Shown here: piece by piece, positions 22,000 to 32,740 of the stretch
Layout: each line of letters opens with the position of its first letter
Numbering within the stretch: position 1 is the stretch's first letter
Source: Rhodamnia argentea
Taxonomy: Eukaryota; Streptophyta; Magnoliopsida; Myrtales; Myrtaceae
Direction of reading: 5' to 3'
NCBI RefSeq assembly: GCF_020921035.1
Contig: NC_063152.1
Span: forward strand, 31,247,903 to 31,311,902
DNA: 64,000 nt
Position numbers and translations under genes: made by a program
The notes under the pieces: generated by a model
Told to the model about the DNA's origin: nothing
Seen by the model: only the letters and a program-made list of their open reading frames with translations
Database searches by the model: none

Positions 22000-22970
22000 T
22001 AGCATAGTTTTTTTGTCATGTTACTCTAACTGCTATTGCCGTTCGATATAATCTTCGTATAATTCGGCTGGTTTGAGCACCGATCCAGCGTACTGGCCAT
22101 GTACATAAGAAGTGTATACATTCTTTGCATCGTATAGCTAAAGCGTGCGAGATGAACTTCAATGTATTGTAATGTAATTTCACACGACAAGTGAAAAGGA
22201 GGAACTTTATATTATGCTCAGGTTTCTCCTTTCTTTTTCACTTTTTGTTCCTTTTGTTTATTTCTTGCCCGAACCTTTTGTAAGCTGCGGTTTAAGAGAT
22301 TTGAGGGAGTCATTATTCTTTATGCGGAACAGCGACAATCCAAGCTCGAATGCTTCTCCTCTATCGCTCTCTATATCGTTGGCTCAATAAAATAGCCTCT
22401 CAACTATGCGAATTCGTATGCTTCGGTATCTCTCGCTCGGTGAGATAGCCCCTTAACTACGCGAATTCGTACGCACTTATTGTGCGAGATTGATTATGTA
22501 TTCGCTAGGATTAGAGGAGGGACTTGAGCGTTATTTATAGAGTTATCGGTTAAGCCCTCTCGACATCGGCCGGGCTTAACTCGGCCTACACATGTCAGAT
22601 TCATATTAGACCGATTAAGAATATTTATGTTATTACGAAACACTAGTTCACGGCCGAAAAGGTTAGTCTCGTAACGATATACTTGAAAAGAGTAAAAACT
22701 GAATTAATAAAATCGATTTATAATTAGAAAAACGAGCATCGATTTGAACTCTATTTGAAATTGACGGTTGAATGATAGCTGTACAGTTATTCCTACGGAA
22801 AAGTGTCATCACGAGAGCCGCTGCATGTCCCGCCAAACTCCGACGAAGCTTCGCGCTGAGTCTCCGTCCTCCATTAACGTCCAAAAAAAATAAAAAAAAA
22901 AAGGAACTCGCTCGCTCATCTTCTCTCTGTCTCAACCGTCATCTCTCTCTCTCTCTACGAAATTATAATC
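22000..22970. other. Intergenic region between the DUF7054 paralogs
   Basis: It holds the 3' UTR of the upstream gene and the promoter/leader of the next. A small direct duplication of about 55 bp is seen at 22387-22475 (CTATGCGAATTCGTATGC and CTACGCGAATTCGTACGC). The leader just before 22971 is CT-rich. Confidence 0.5.
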
Positions 22971-24408
22971 ATGAATCACCGCTCCGGCCACCTGACCGCC
23001 AGCCGACGCCCCGCCGCCCGAGGTCCTCAGGTCGCTGCCGTCGTCCGGACGCCCTTGGACCGGTCCCTTCAGACCTTCCCGCCAGAGAGCCACACTGACC
23101 TGGTGCGCCGCCGAGGCGGACTCATCTCCATCCCTCGGAGGCTCGTGCTGCCCCCGCCGCCAGCTGCGGCGGGGCTGGCGAAGCTGCTGCTGAACGTGAC
23201 GGTGGAGAGGAGCTTGGGGCCGGTGCAGGTGGTGATGGCACAGGAGAAGAGCGTGAGGGACCTGATAAGGGCGAGCGTGGAGGCGTATGGGAAGGAGAAG
23301 AGGCGGCCGTTGCTGAGAGTGAGCGACCCTCGCTGCTTCGAGCTTCACTACTCGCCCTTCAGCTTGGAATGTGAGTTCTCCGCCAGATTTCTAATTCTTA
23401 AAATCCTCGAAATTTGTCCATGTTGTGCTGACTTGGAGTTTCCTCAAACAGACCAAAAATAATAATAATAATAATAATAATGTTGACGAAGTTGTTGGAG
23501 GGCGGGATTTTTGCAGAGAAAAGTTTTTAGTTTCTGTACGTATTTCTTCCTGCTATGTGCATATTTAAAGCTTAAAATTTTCAAGTTCGAGAAAAAATGG
23601 TTGATTACGTGACTTTGTCGATCAGTATAGAGAAATCGGTTTAATCCGATGCTTAACGCATCCAACTTTCTATGATTCCATGACGATAATACTACGCAGT
23701 TTCATCATGATTATCTTACCCTCAACAACCCTCCTCAAATTTACATATTCATGAAACTTGCTCTTAGCTTTTAAAACCCGAAACCTATCATGTAGATCCG
23801 AGAATAAACACAACTAGTAATTCTTGTAGAGCATCTCCTTATTTACAAAAGAGGTATATGCATCGATAACAAGAATACAAGATGTAAGGTAAAGCTAAAA
23901 TGAGAGAATCGGAGTTTACTAGTCCTTTGTGCCTAGAATAGGAGCAGTGATAAATAGTTTCAAAAATTTGGATCTGGAGCCGGCTAGGTAGGGTCGGTCC
24001 GATTACAGTTCTACTTTGGATTGGTGCTCGCCCCCATGAGCGACAAATCAAATCAAATCAAATCATCAAAATCCGATAAATAAAAAATCAATATCCTTGT
24101 TTTTATTATTGCGGCCTACGCAATTAAATACCTTGCCATGTGATATCTTATATCCACCTACCAAATTTATGCTCTCTATTTCACTTTCCATTTGTGCCCC
24201 CCGGGAACTTGGATAGGCTCTGAAATTGCATGATTTCTCTTTGCAAGCAGGTCTAAGGCCAGAGGAGAAGCTGATAAGCTTGGGGTCAAGGAACTTCTTC
24301 CTCTGCACCAAGCGCTCCACATCTTCCAATTCCTCTTGCTCTGAAGAAGCCAGCGGGAACGCAAACGCCCCATTCGCACTGACCTACCTGATGGACTTCC
24401 TGCTGTAG
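22971..24408 (+). CDS. DUF7054-domain protein, second tandem paralog
   Basis: Function unknown. Two exons: 22971-23370 and 24251-24408 (donor GAAT|GTGAGT, acceptor GCAG|GTCTAA), joined in frame to give 185 aa. The DUF7054 core starts at about residue 70 (LLLNVTVERSLGPVQVVMAQ) and includes DPRCFELHYSPFSLE and, after the junction, EEKLISLGSRNFFLC. It aligns motif for motif with the neighbouring gene ([10 protein letters not shown] and SRSFYLRR). It lacks the [10 protein letters not shown]-terminal motif and the basic C-terminal helix, and has a Ser-rich then hydrophobic tail (ALTYLMDFLL). The intron position inside the domain (after FSL) is the same as in the upstream paralog, supporting common origin by duplication. 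Exon 1 is very GC-rich compared with its surroundings. Confidence 0.85.
23458..23481. repeat. (AAT)n microsatellite
   Basis: Eight AAT units inside the intron of the second DUF7054 gene. Confidence 0.9.
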
Positions 24409-26331
24409 ATCAGCCCTACGCGGCTAGCATCCGTAGCGTCGAGCAACCTAGGCCTATGCGGCTGGCGTCGAAAGAAGGCCGTGTCTGTGGAAAAAGGCTC
24501 GACTAGGTGGTGCGATCGGTGCGATGCGGTCGAAGCACAACCATCGTGGAACTGACTCGACCAAGCGCTTCCTCATATGTGACTTGTGCCCAGGGAGTGA
24601 GCACCGGGATGCTCGGGGCGCACCTGTGCACTTTATTTGAGATCTTACAGAGCTTTTCTCAATTTGAAAACATGATTGGGCGTTTTGGGATTTCCGAATC
24701 CAAGAAGTTGTTCCACATATACATCTTCTTTTATATAGCCATTTATGATCTGTTAGCTTGAATATAAGCAGCACGCTCTATTGTTTGCTAACATTATTAC
24801 ATAGAGGGGATGAATAGGTTATTATAATCAAACTTGATAAAATAATGTGGAAATAAAAACTTCAAGTTTGATAGGTGCGGATATAGAGAACAGATTTGTG
24901 TCGTGTTTCTGTCGGATAGTAAACAGAAGCGAGTGAGTCTACTTGAAGTTCCGGAATATATATATCGCCATGGATGATAGAAAATAACTCGAGTGAGTCT
25001 GCTTATGTCCACGAGACCCGCTTCTATCTCAATATAACAATTTAGCAGATTAAATACATACGATATAATGATATATTCACAAAGAGTCCTATGAGTAATT
25101 CACAAATTCTTTTCAATATATTATAATTTTTAAAAAAAGGCGAAAAGAGAGAATTGTGAAAATTTCCGTATATTTCGATTTATATAAAGAAAAGAGTACT
25201 TGTGCGTAGTTATTGATTTTATTAGACGAGAAAATCAAATTACATACATTTTACAAAAAAAAAAAATCAAATTACATATGCATAATCAAAGCGTATATGA
25301 AAAATCAGAGAAAATATCTAAAATATCTCTAACACGAGGAAACGTGCGGCCAGCATGTACGCGACGCACGTGAATCCGATACTTTCGGAATCGCGAATCG
25401 GGTGAATTACCCCGAGAGACAAACGAGACACTTTACGAGGTCGAGGGCTCCAAGAAGTTGGCCGGTTCTCTCTTCTGGAAGCCAAGAATACCCCTAATTT
25501 TTTTTTAAACTTTATTAATATAGACTAGTAAAACGGCACGGATTTTTCTTTTTATGAAATATCTTTCTTTTCAATTCTGAAAATTTTGACTTCGAGCTCC
25601 CCCACGTTCTTTCTCTTTAGGACGAAAGAACTTTCAGACATGATTTGGAAGGGCTGGGACCTATTTCACCCCGTTGGTGGATTGGTTCGGTCTTGACGTG
25701 CCAACGGAGCACCAAATGTTTATCGGGGCGAGCCCGTCGCTGCAACCCCACTTGGGACCGCCTCGCCGCCACCCCCCCCCCTCCGGCCTTGCTGCGGTAA
25801 ACTCGAGTTTTGGTACGGGGTGAATGCGAAGAAAGCAATAGATGCATTTTTTTTTCTAGGAATTGAATAACAGTATTGTAAAATAAATAAACAATTATGC
25901 GGAATTGAAGTAACAAATTTGTAGGGTTCTAAAAAGCGGAGATATGTTTTTCTTTTGTGTTACTGCAAAAATTTAGATATGTTTTTTGTTATTTTCTCGG
26001 AGAATCGAAAAAAAAAAATTCCACCAAAAAAAAGGAAGAATTAAAAAAGAGAAATATAAAAATTCATTTCATTTCATTTCCTTTCTCTTCCCCCTTTTAT
26101 TTCTTTAATTGGATTATAGCACAACGCCATTTCCTTCTCCTTTCGAAGACAAGCCCTTGGATTCGATCCCCCGATCCCGATGTCCCCTCTCTCTTCTGCA
26201 CCTCAAAAAGTCAAAAAGTCAACTTGGGGAGCTCGCTCGCTCTCGCTCTCTCTCTCTCTCTGCGGCTCTGAAAATTTGAATTGAACTCGAGAGGAAGGCG
26301 AGGTCAGGGGGTAGCTTGAACGAGCAGGATC
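24409..26331. other. Intergenic region before the cornichon gene
   Basis: No gene is recognised. AT-rich, with a poly-C run near 25770 and CT-rich leader sequence (26225-26262) just before the cornichon start codon. Confidence 0.45.
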
Positions 26332-28334
26332 ATGGAGGATCTCTACGGGTGGCTGGTTTCCTTCTTCGCCGTCGTAGCCCTCGTAGTCGTCGTTATTTAC
26401 CAGGTCAGGCATCCACAACCCCCCTACCAAAACCCTAGCTCCCAACTATCTTGTCCGTCGGAGTTGTCCGCCTTTCTTAATCTGGATGGAAGTCGAATCG
26501 TAGCATGTTGTCAATTCAAAGTCGCGATTGACCTCTGAGCGCCTTATCGATTGCCCTCTCTGTGCTTTTCCCTCGTCGTTGAGCTGAACCGAATAGAGAT
26601 AGAGTTTAATTTGGTACGAAGCATCTCGGGGTTGAAGCTTTGCCATTTGCCTCCGTTGAAAGGGTGCTGAAGGAATTGGTTCTCCGCTGGTTTAGCTTAT
26701 TGGAGACGGTATCGAACGTTGAGATTAGACTGGTAATCGATGGTAGATTAGAAGCAGATGACTTTGTGCTACATATCGCGTCTGAATCCCTTTTGGGCAA
26801 CATCATTTTTCCTTCTGCATGATTGCCAAAAGCTGTTTTTTTTATTTCCTACTTCATTATGGAAGCTTTTGATTCCCGAAGCATTGTTTTTCCGGAGCTG
26901 TTAATCCTCACTTGAAATGGGATCCTCCATGAGAAGTGCTGTGATCTAAGAACGACGCATTTCAGTCTGTGTCATGGGGCAAGCATAGGTCCTTTGGTTT
27001 TCTTTATGGAGCCCTTTGACTATGCAGTTCAATTGGTTCAGTATGGTTCCTAGAGCAACAGCTTCTGCGCTTCCTTTTCGAGTGCTTAACCACTTAGGGG
27101 GTTGTAATTATCTACAAACTGCGAACCGTGGCCTTTTGCTGCTCTTACTATGAATTCTGTTTTTATGTATTCTTCATTCGACTCTTTATGTTTACAAGTG
27201 ATAAGGTCTAACTCTCGTGATTACTTGCAGCTCATGTGCTTGGCAGATCTGGAGTTCGATTACATAAACCCTTATGATTCTGCATCGCGGATTAATGCAG
27301 TGACCTTACCAGAGTTCATTGGACAGGGAGTCTTGTTGTTGTTTTATCTCTTGACAGGACATTGGGTTATGGCCCTGTTGTGTGTTCCATACCTATATTA
27401 CAATGTGACATTGTGAGTTCAGTTTATTCCTCCTTTTGTGGCGTTATATTTTATATTTGTAGCCAAACTTGCAGTACTTTCTGTTATTTGGATGATTCTC
27501 TCTGAAGAAATGCTGACTGCCTGTTGTGACGTCCGATGAGGACAGTATTTTCAATCATGTATACTAGCCAGAGCTTTGTAATTGTTTGGATGTTTGTAAC
27601 ACGTTTAATGACCAAACAGATTCTTGAGTTGATGGCTTGCACTAATTCGCTGGGCCCTAGTTTATCATCCCCGTGACTCTTGCCCTGCAGCTGAAAGTTG
27701 ATTATTCTCAGCATGATGATGCTCTTTGACTGTTGTTGAAAATGCGAGCCCCTTTTTACATCAATACTTAAACAGACATGTCCTACCTCTGACTTATCTG
27801 AAGGATAGTTATTATTTAGATAGGTGAACCTATTCTATTTACTACGTTTGGCTTTAGTCAATGGCGAATACTACATGAGAGCTTTAAATTATCACGAGGC
27901 AACTTGGTTATCAACTAGAACATTAGATGCAGACTCGTGTGTAAATTAAGAAATAAAAACATCTTTTGTCTGAGCTGCTTGTTGATTATCCGTTTACCTT
28001 GCCAGTGAAGATAGCTGCATCTAATAATTCTGTCGATGACCGACTCTGATCTGTGACTGTTGTTAGGTACACGCGGAAACAGCATTTGGTAGATGTTACT
28101 GAGATATACAACATGCTCAAGTGGGAAAAGAAGAAAAGGCTTTTTAAGCTGGGCTATCTAGTATTGCTGCTCTTCCTGTCCTTATTTTGGTATGCTGAAA
28201 GTGGAAGGCTGCTTGCTTATGAAACTATTCATGCTTTTTTATTCCTTTGAAATCTTCAAGCTGTGGCCTGATACTAAAGCACGAATGTTCCTCCCAGGTT
28301 GATCTATAGTGCCCTTGACGATCATGAAGAATGA
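26332..28334 (+). CDS. Cornichon family protein (ER-export cargo receptor)
   Basis: Cornichon proteins ride COPII vesicles and help selected membrane proteins leave the ER. Four exons splice in frame: 26332-26403, 27231-27412, 28067-28189 and 28298-28334, giving 137 aa, the usual family length. Membrane segments lie at about 7-24 ([18 protein letters not shown]), 53-80 ([20 protein letters not shown]) and 110-128 ([20 protein letters not shown]). The family motifs [17 protein letters not shown] and [20 protein letters not shown] are intact, and the tail is acidic (LDDHEE) as in plant members. The final exon codes only 12 residues, so a frame that reads straight on past TTTTGG into the intron is misleading. 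It best matches the At1g12390/At4g12090 type. The 828-bp first intron is typical of the family. Confidence 0.92.
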
Positions 28335-29080
28335 GGATATTATCAATATGGGATTCTCATATATTCACGTGATCTTCCGAGAATCTTCGGGTTACAGGGA
28401 GTTCTGGTTTCTATGCTTTGCTTTTGTTATCTCGGTTGATTGGGTAGGGGGCAAGTTGCGCCTTTATAGTCACTATCAAGTCCTCCTCCATCTCTGTTTG
28501 GCTGTGCTGCTCTGTGCTAAGGAATGTTCTGTTACCTGTTCCATCTTTGTCTCCGTGATGCTCCAAGCTTGAGCAGGAGCTACGCATGGAAAGGGCTGTC
28601 ACTTCGTTAGACTAAGCATTTGTGCATTATTTATTCTGCAACGAGCTTTCATTGTTGTTAGTTCTGAGCGTACGGATTCCATGGGGAACAAGGACCTGAG
28701 TTCTCATAATCAACCCGTGCGCTGCAAGTACGGGTAACAATTCACGAGTGTACTCGACTCTCTAGTTGGGCAAGTTTGGATGCGATTGCTTCCAGATGCG
28801 AATTGGGAAAACATCTAATTGCGATGAACCGGCAACGTCGGAGACATGAACTCATCCACAACTCCGTGGTTTTACTGCTTACTGGCCCTATGATAATTTC
28901 TCAATCGTATAATCTAAAGAATCAACCCGCGGGGCTATCATGATCTATAAATTCATTCGTATCACTCAATGATGAAATGGTTAATTTGAATACATATCAA
29001 TCATTTTTCAATATCTCAGTTTATTGGGATCAGAATTTCATTTTTGCTCGTTACTTAACTTCTATATAAATACTAAAAGC
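28335..29080. other. 3' flank of cornichon gene and intergenic sequence
   Basis: Includes the cornichon 3' UTR. Nothing else is recognised. Confidence 0.45.
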
Positions 29081-29082
29081 AA

Positions 29083-29545
29083 AGCCAATAGACATACGGT
29101 TTTACTGATAAAGGGATTGAGGAGTGGGGATATTAATATCATAAGTGCGGGATTTGATTCCAACGCTCTGTAAAGAGATAGGGCAAAAAAGCGAGAGGTT
29201 TGACTTCGGCGCTCTGTAAAGAGATAGAGCAAAAAAGTGAGAGCCAATAGGCATATGGCTATATTGGTAAAAGAATTGAGGGGCGGGGACACTAATATCA
29301 TTGGTGCAGGATTTTACTTTAGCACTTTGTGAAAAGACGGATCAAAAAGTGAGGGGTTAGACCCCGATGCTCTGTGACAAGACAGAGTAAAAATGTGAGA
29401 GCCAATAGGCATACAGTCCTAATGATAAAGGGATTGAGGAGTGATGATGTTGCGGGATTTGACTCTAGCGCTCTGTAAAGAGATAGAGTAATAAAGTGAG
29501 ACGTTTGACTCCGGCGCTCCGTAAAGAGTTCAAGTGAAAAAGTGA
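29083..29545 (+). repeat. Tandem array of tRNA/SINE-like units, about 157-160 bp
   Basis: GCCAATAGACATACGG, GCCAATAGGCATATGG and GCCAATAGGCATACAG begin units at 29083, 29243 and 29400. Each unit has an A-box-like stretch (for example TGGCTATATTGGTAAAAG) and, about 35 nt on, a B-box-like stretch (for example GTGCGGGATTTGATTCC). These are followed by a roughly 50-bp sub-repeat with CGCTCTGTAAAGAGATAG and AAAAAGTGAGAG, present once or twice per unit. Confidence 0.75.
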
Positions 29546-29649
29546 GAGGAGAGTTAGAGAGAGGAGGAAAAAAAAACATTAAAAGCAGAAAATCATTATT
29601 TTTAAAATTCATTCAAAGGAAAAATGTAAAAATGCCACTCGTTGACATT

Positions 29650-30942
29650 TTAGAATAAAAAACTTCGAGAGCTTCCTTGTTTTTCCGCAAAGAAGAGACC
29701 ATCGGCGAAAGAAAGAGTCTGGTTCAAGCGTCGACGTCCTTCCACCTTCAGAAAATTCCGCAGAAGGTTGGTTCCATCCCCTTAAATTTACTCAATCTTT
29801 ATTGGTCTTTTTCCACGAGATTTATCAAGGTGATCTTATCCATTCCCGTTTGATCCCATCGTGCGGCTGTTGTCGCCGAGAATCCGCGGCAGACGTTTAG
29901 AAGAGTGTCGGAATGCCTTTTGAAGTCTTTAAGTATCTTGGGTCGGTAACAAAATCTGGACTTGGACCTTGTGTATAGCGTGTGGAGTGGATGGCGAAGT
30001 TCATGCTCTTTTATCAATTGCTGCAGGGTTTACTAGCGACTGGGAGAAAAGGGTTTACTATCGTCGGAGATACGCAGCGAATTCCCGGTTTAAATCATTT
30101 ACTTTCGTTACTTTTTTCCAGCTGATAAGATATGTGCATTGATGGGTGATATCTCTTCAATCTCTGAAGTTGTGTTGAGAAATGAAGATTGCTGTGTGTT
30201 CTGGACTAGATTTTTGAACTCATTGACAATGAAACCGGATTTCACTGCTTTGTATTGATCAGATGAAGCTAAAAAGAAGGGTTTTTTTGTTTTTTTGTGG
30301 TATTCATACTTATTTCAGAATCAGTATTTCTGGGTGGATCCTTAGTAGAAACTGCTTTTTTGTGTCTATGATCGAGATATTGGCTTTGGTGGCTGGTTGA
30401 CTCCAATGCGATTCCTTTGTTTTTTCTTGGCATGTTCCTGCGCACTGTGTGTTTGATCAAATGCTTCAAAGAACTTATTGTCTTCGGACTGGCTAATCCT
30501 TTCGAGCTTTTTCCATTATAATCTTTGCTAATTATATGTGACGTAAACATCCAATTTTGGGTCTGCCATTAATAGATAAAGGTGGACATTGTTTTTTTTT
30601 TGTAAGGAAATAAAGGTGGACATTTTTATCCTCTTCAAGTCCAGGAGAGCCATAAGTGCACCCACCATGGGACGTAGCAACCTATTTTCTGCATCGAGTG
30701 TTTTTGGGACTCAGTGGTAATGCGTCTGTCATTTAAAGCTACGTAGCCACCATTTGCTATTCAATCAGTTGAGATGGGAGCAAGTTGGATTTGAATCTCC
30801 CAAATAGTGTGTACAATTTAGAATAGAAGCCTTTTAGTTTTAGTTTTGTCTATAAATGGTACCTGGTTGTATTCCTCTACTCTCATCTCACTATCATTTG
30901 GTTTTCTGTTTACAGTTTGATGCTCAAGTTGGCTGATATATA
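29650..30942 (+). other. Probable 5' leader and leader intron of TFB5
   Basis: A GA/CT-rich stretch ending near 29767 resembles a plant 5' UTR exon followed by a long T-rich stretch up to the first coding exon, which would fit a leader intron. This is inference only; no coding frame is present. A SINE-like segment lies at 30705-30800. Confidence 0.35.
30705..30800 (+). repeat. SINE-like relic with Pol III box resemblance
   Basis: GGGACTCAGTGGTAATGCG resembles an A box and GTTGGATTTGAATCTCCC a B box. The roughly 60-nt spacing is longer than in a functional tRNA, which suits a SINE head. Confidence 0.4.
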
Positions 30943-31481
30943 ATGGTTAATGCCACAAAGGGACTTTTCATTTCATGGTAATCCCTTTGTTTTCTTCTGC
31001 TTGGAGGATTGCTTTTAAATGCTTGAATCCATTGCGCATCTTTCTGCCTTCTTGTTGTGCTTAATCACAGGTTTTATTAGGTCAAATTTCAGCATCTATA
31101 ATGCTGCAATCTGTCCCTCGAGAGATTATTGTGTTTGGTTTTGAGATACAGTTATCTTTCCTTTTCTTTTTACAAATTCTTGTGGGGATCCCTGGAGGTT
31201 TATTTTGAAACATTGGTTGTGTTGTTATTTATGATGCACATCATTCTTTTCTTTTGATGATACTTATGTCATAAAAAAAATGATAGCATGCATCTTCGTT
31301 CAGCGACATACCAATGGCGCAGTTCATCATCAACATGAATGCTTCTCTGCCGGCATCGCAGAAGTTCATCATACACGTCCTGGACAACACTCACTTGTTT
31401 GTGCAGCCCCACGTGGCCGACATGATAAGGAATGCCATTGCAGAGTTCAGGGAACAAAACTCCTATGAGAAGCCGACTTGA
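30943..31481 (+). CDS. TFB5: TFIIH subunit TFB5 (TTDA/p8 homolog)
   Basis: This is the smallest core subunit of TFIIH, which stabilises the complex through its p52/TFB2 partner in nucleotide-excision repair and transcription initiation in the nucleus. Two exons, 30943-30977 and 31304-31481, splice in frame (TCATG|GTAATC, TTCAG|CGACAT) to 70 aa. The protein begins MVNATKGLFISCDIPMAQFI and keeps the family core ASQKFIIHVLDNTHLFVQPH with the ending NSYEKPT. This is nearly collinear with the Arabidopsis TTDA-like protein, and length is normal. A start at the internal ATG of exon 2 would remove the first conserved strand and is not preferred. The next gene downstream is CLPR2, the same pair order as in Arabidopsis. 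Confidence 0.95.
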
Positions 31482-32740
31482 CAACCTCTTCCCATTTGAT
31501 ACATTTCTCGGCCAGTTAATTACAATGAGGGAAGTTTCGGGAGTACTTTTCGTGTAAACAAGAGCTTTCTTGTCTGAATGTAGATGCTCATGTCGAGTTT
31601 CTGTTTGGATCTGGCAAAAAAAAAAAAAATATTGCCGCAAATGCTTGGATTCTGACTTTAGGTAATGAGAGTTTCTTTGGTATTGGCAAAACCAATTCCG
31701 CTATTCCGTACACCAAGAGCTTCATTCCGATTCGATAAGCACGATCTACTCCTCACACCCATATGACAGATGATGTTATGGAACTCTGATCTAATGGTGT
31801 ACACTCCCAGCTTAAGCGATGCTGGACAAGCGATTTCCCCCATCTGCCGATACAGTGGCTCACCGGCCCATTTTGTTATCGACATACTTTCTTTCGCTTT
31901 CGAGGGGAGGAAAAGGATTTGCCACTTACCTGTTCCACACAAGTGCCACCATTCAATACCTTCATTCCCAGATTCTTATTTGCTTTCGCATGATCATGAT
32001 TGAGTCTCCCTTCGACCATGTACATATTTGAGAAGATTTGAGTGAGCTTGTGTGTTTCCCTTATTTGTGATCCTAGGCATACTCTTCATGTCCAAGAGTC
32101 TCTGTTCTCCGAAGTCTTCATCTTAAGCCCAACTTGCCACCCCAAGTTTAGCAGTTCGTAGCAGAGACTGACACGAACTAATTTCTTTTATTCTCAGACT
32201 AATTGAAAATCATGTGCTTCGCCGGCGCCGCTGCCTACATAATCCATGCTTAAAAATTGCAGTGAAAACAAGGAATTTAGCCTTTTAGGCAAACTGACGC
32301 GAGTCATGAAAATGTGCACATTTGATTTTAGGCTTAAGTAAAAAATCACTTTCTCGTCAAAAACTAAAGTAATATCTAAATTCGATAAATTTTGAAAAAG
32401 CTATATAAAAATACACGTATAAGAATTTATATATTGTGAAAATTTTAGATATTACCCAAGAAAGGAAAATAAAAAATGCGTCTATTTGCAATAAGAAAAG
32501 TAAAAAGTAAAAAAATAAAAATAAAAATAAAAACTATCCGGACAAACAAAATAAATTGTAAAAGCAAAAGAGGAATAAAAACTGAATTTTTCTCAGAAAA
32601 GAGAAGAAGAAGAAGAAGAAGAGGAGAAGAACAGTGCCCAACATCTTTCCACGGCTTATTCTCTCTCATCGTTTCCTCTGCTTCGTCTTCTTGACCCAGA
32701 AGCAGCATCACTCTCTCCCTCTCTCTCTTCCGTGCCATTA
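31482..32740. other. Intergenic region between TFB5 and CLPR2
   Basis: Includes the TFB5 3' UTR and the CLPR2 promoter. A (GAA)n run near 32600-32630 and a CT-rich leader lie just before the CLPR2 ATG. Confidence 0.5.

Noticed and set aside
22932..23348. 138-codon minus-strand frame
   Set aside because: Antisense shadow of the GC-rich first exon of the second DUF7054 gene.
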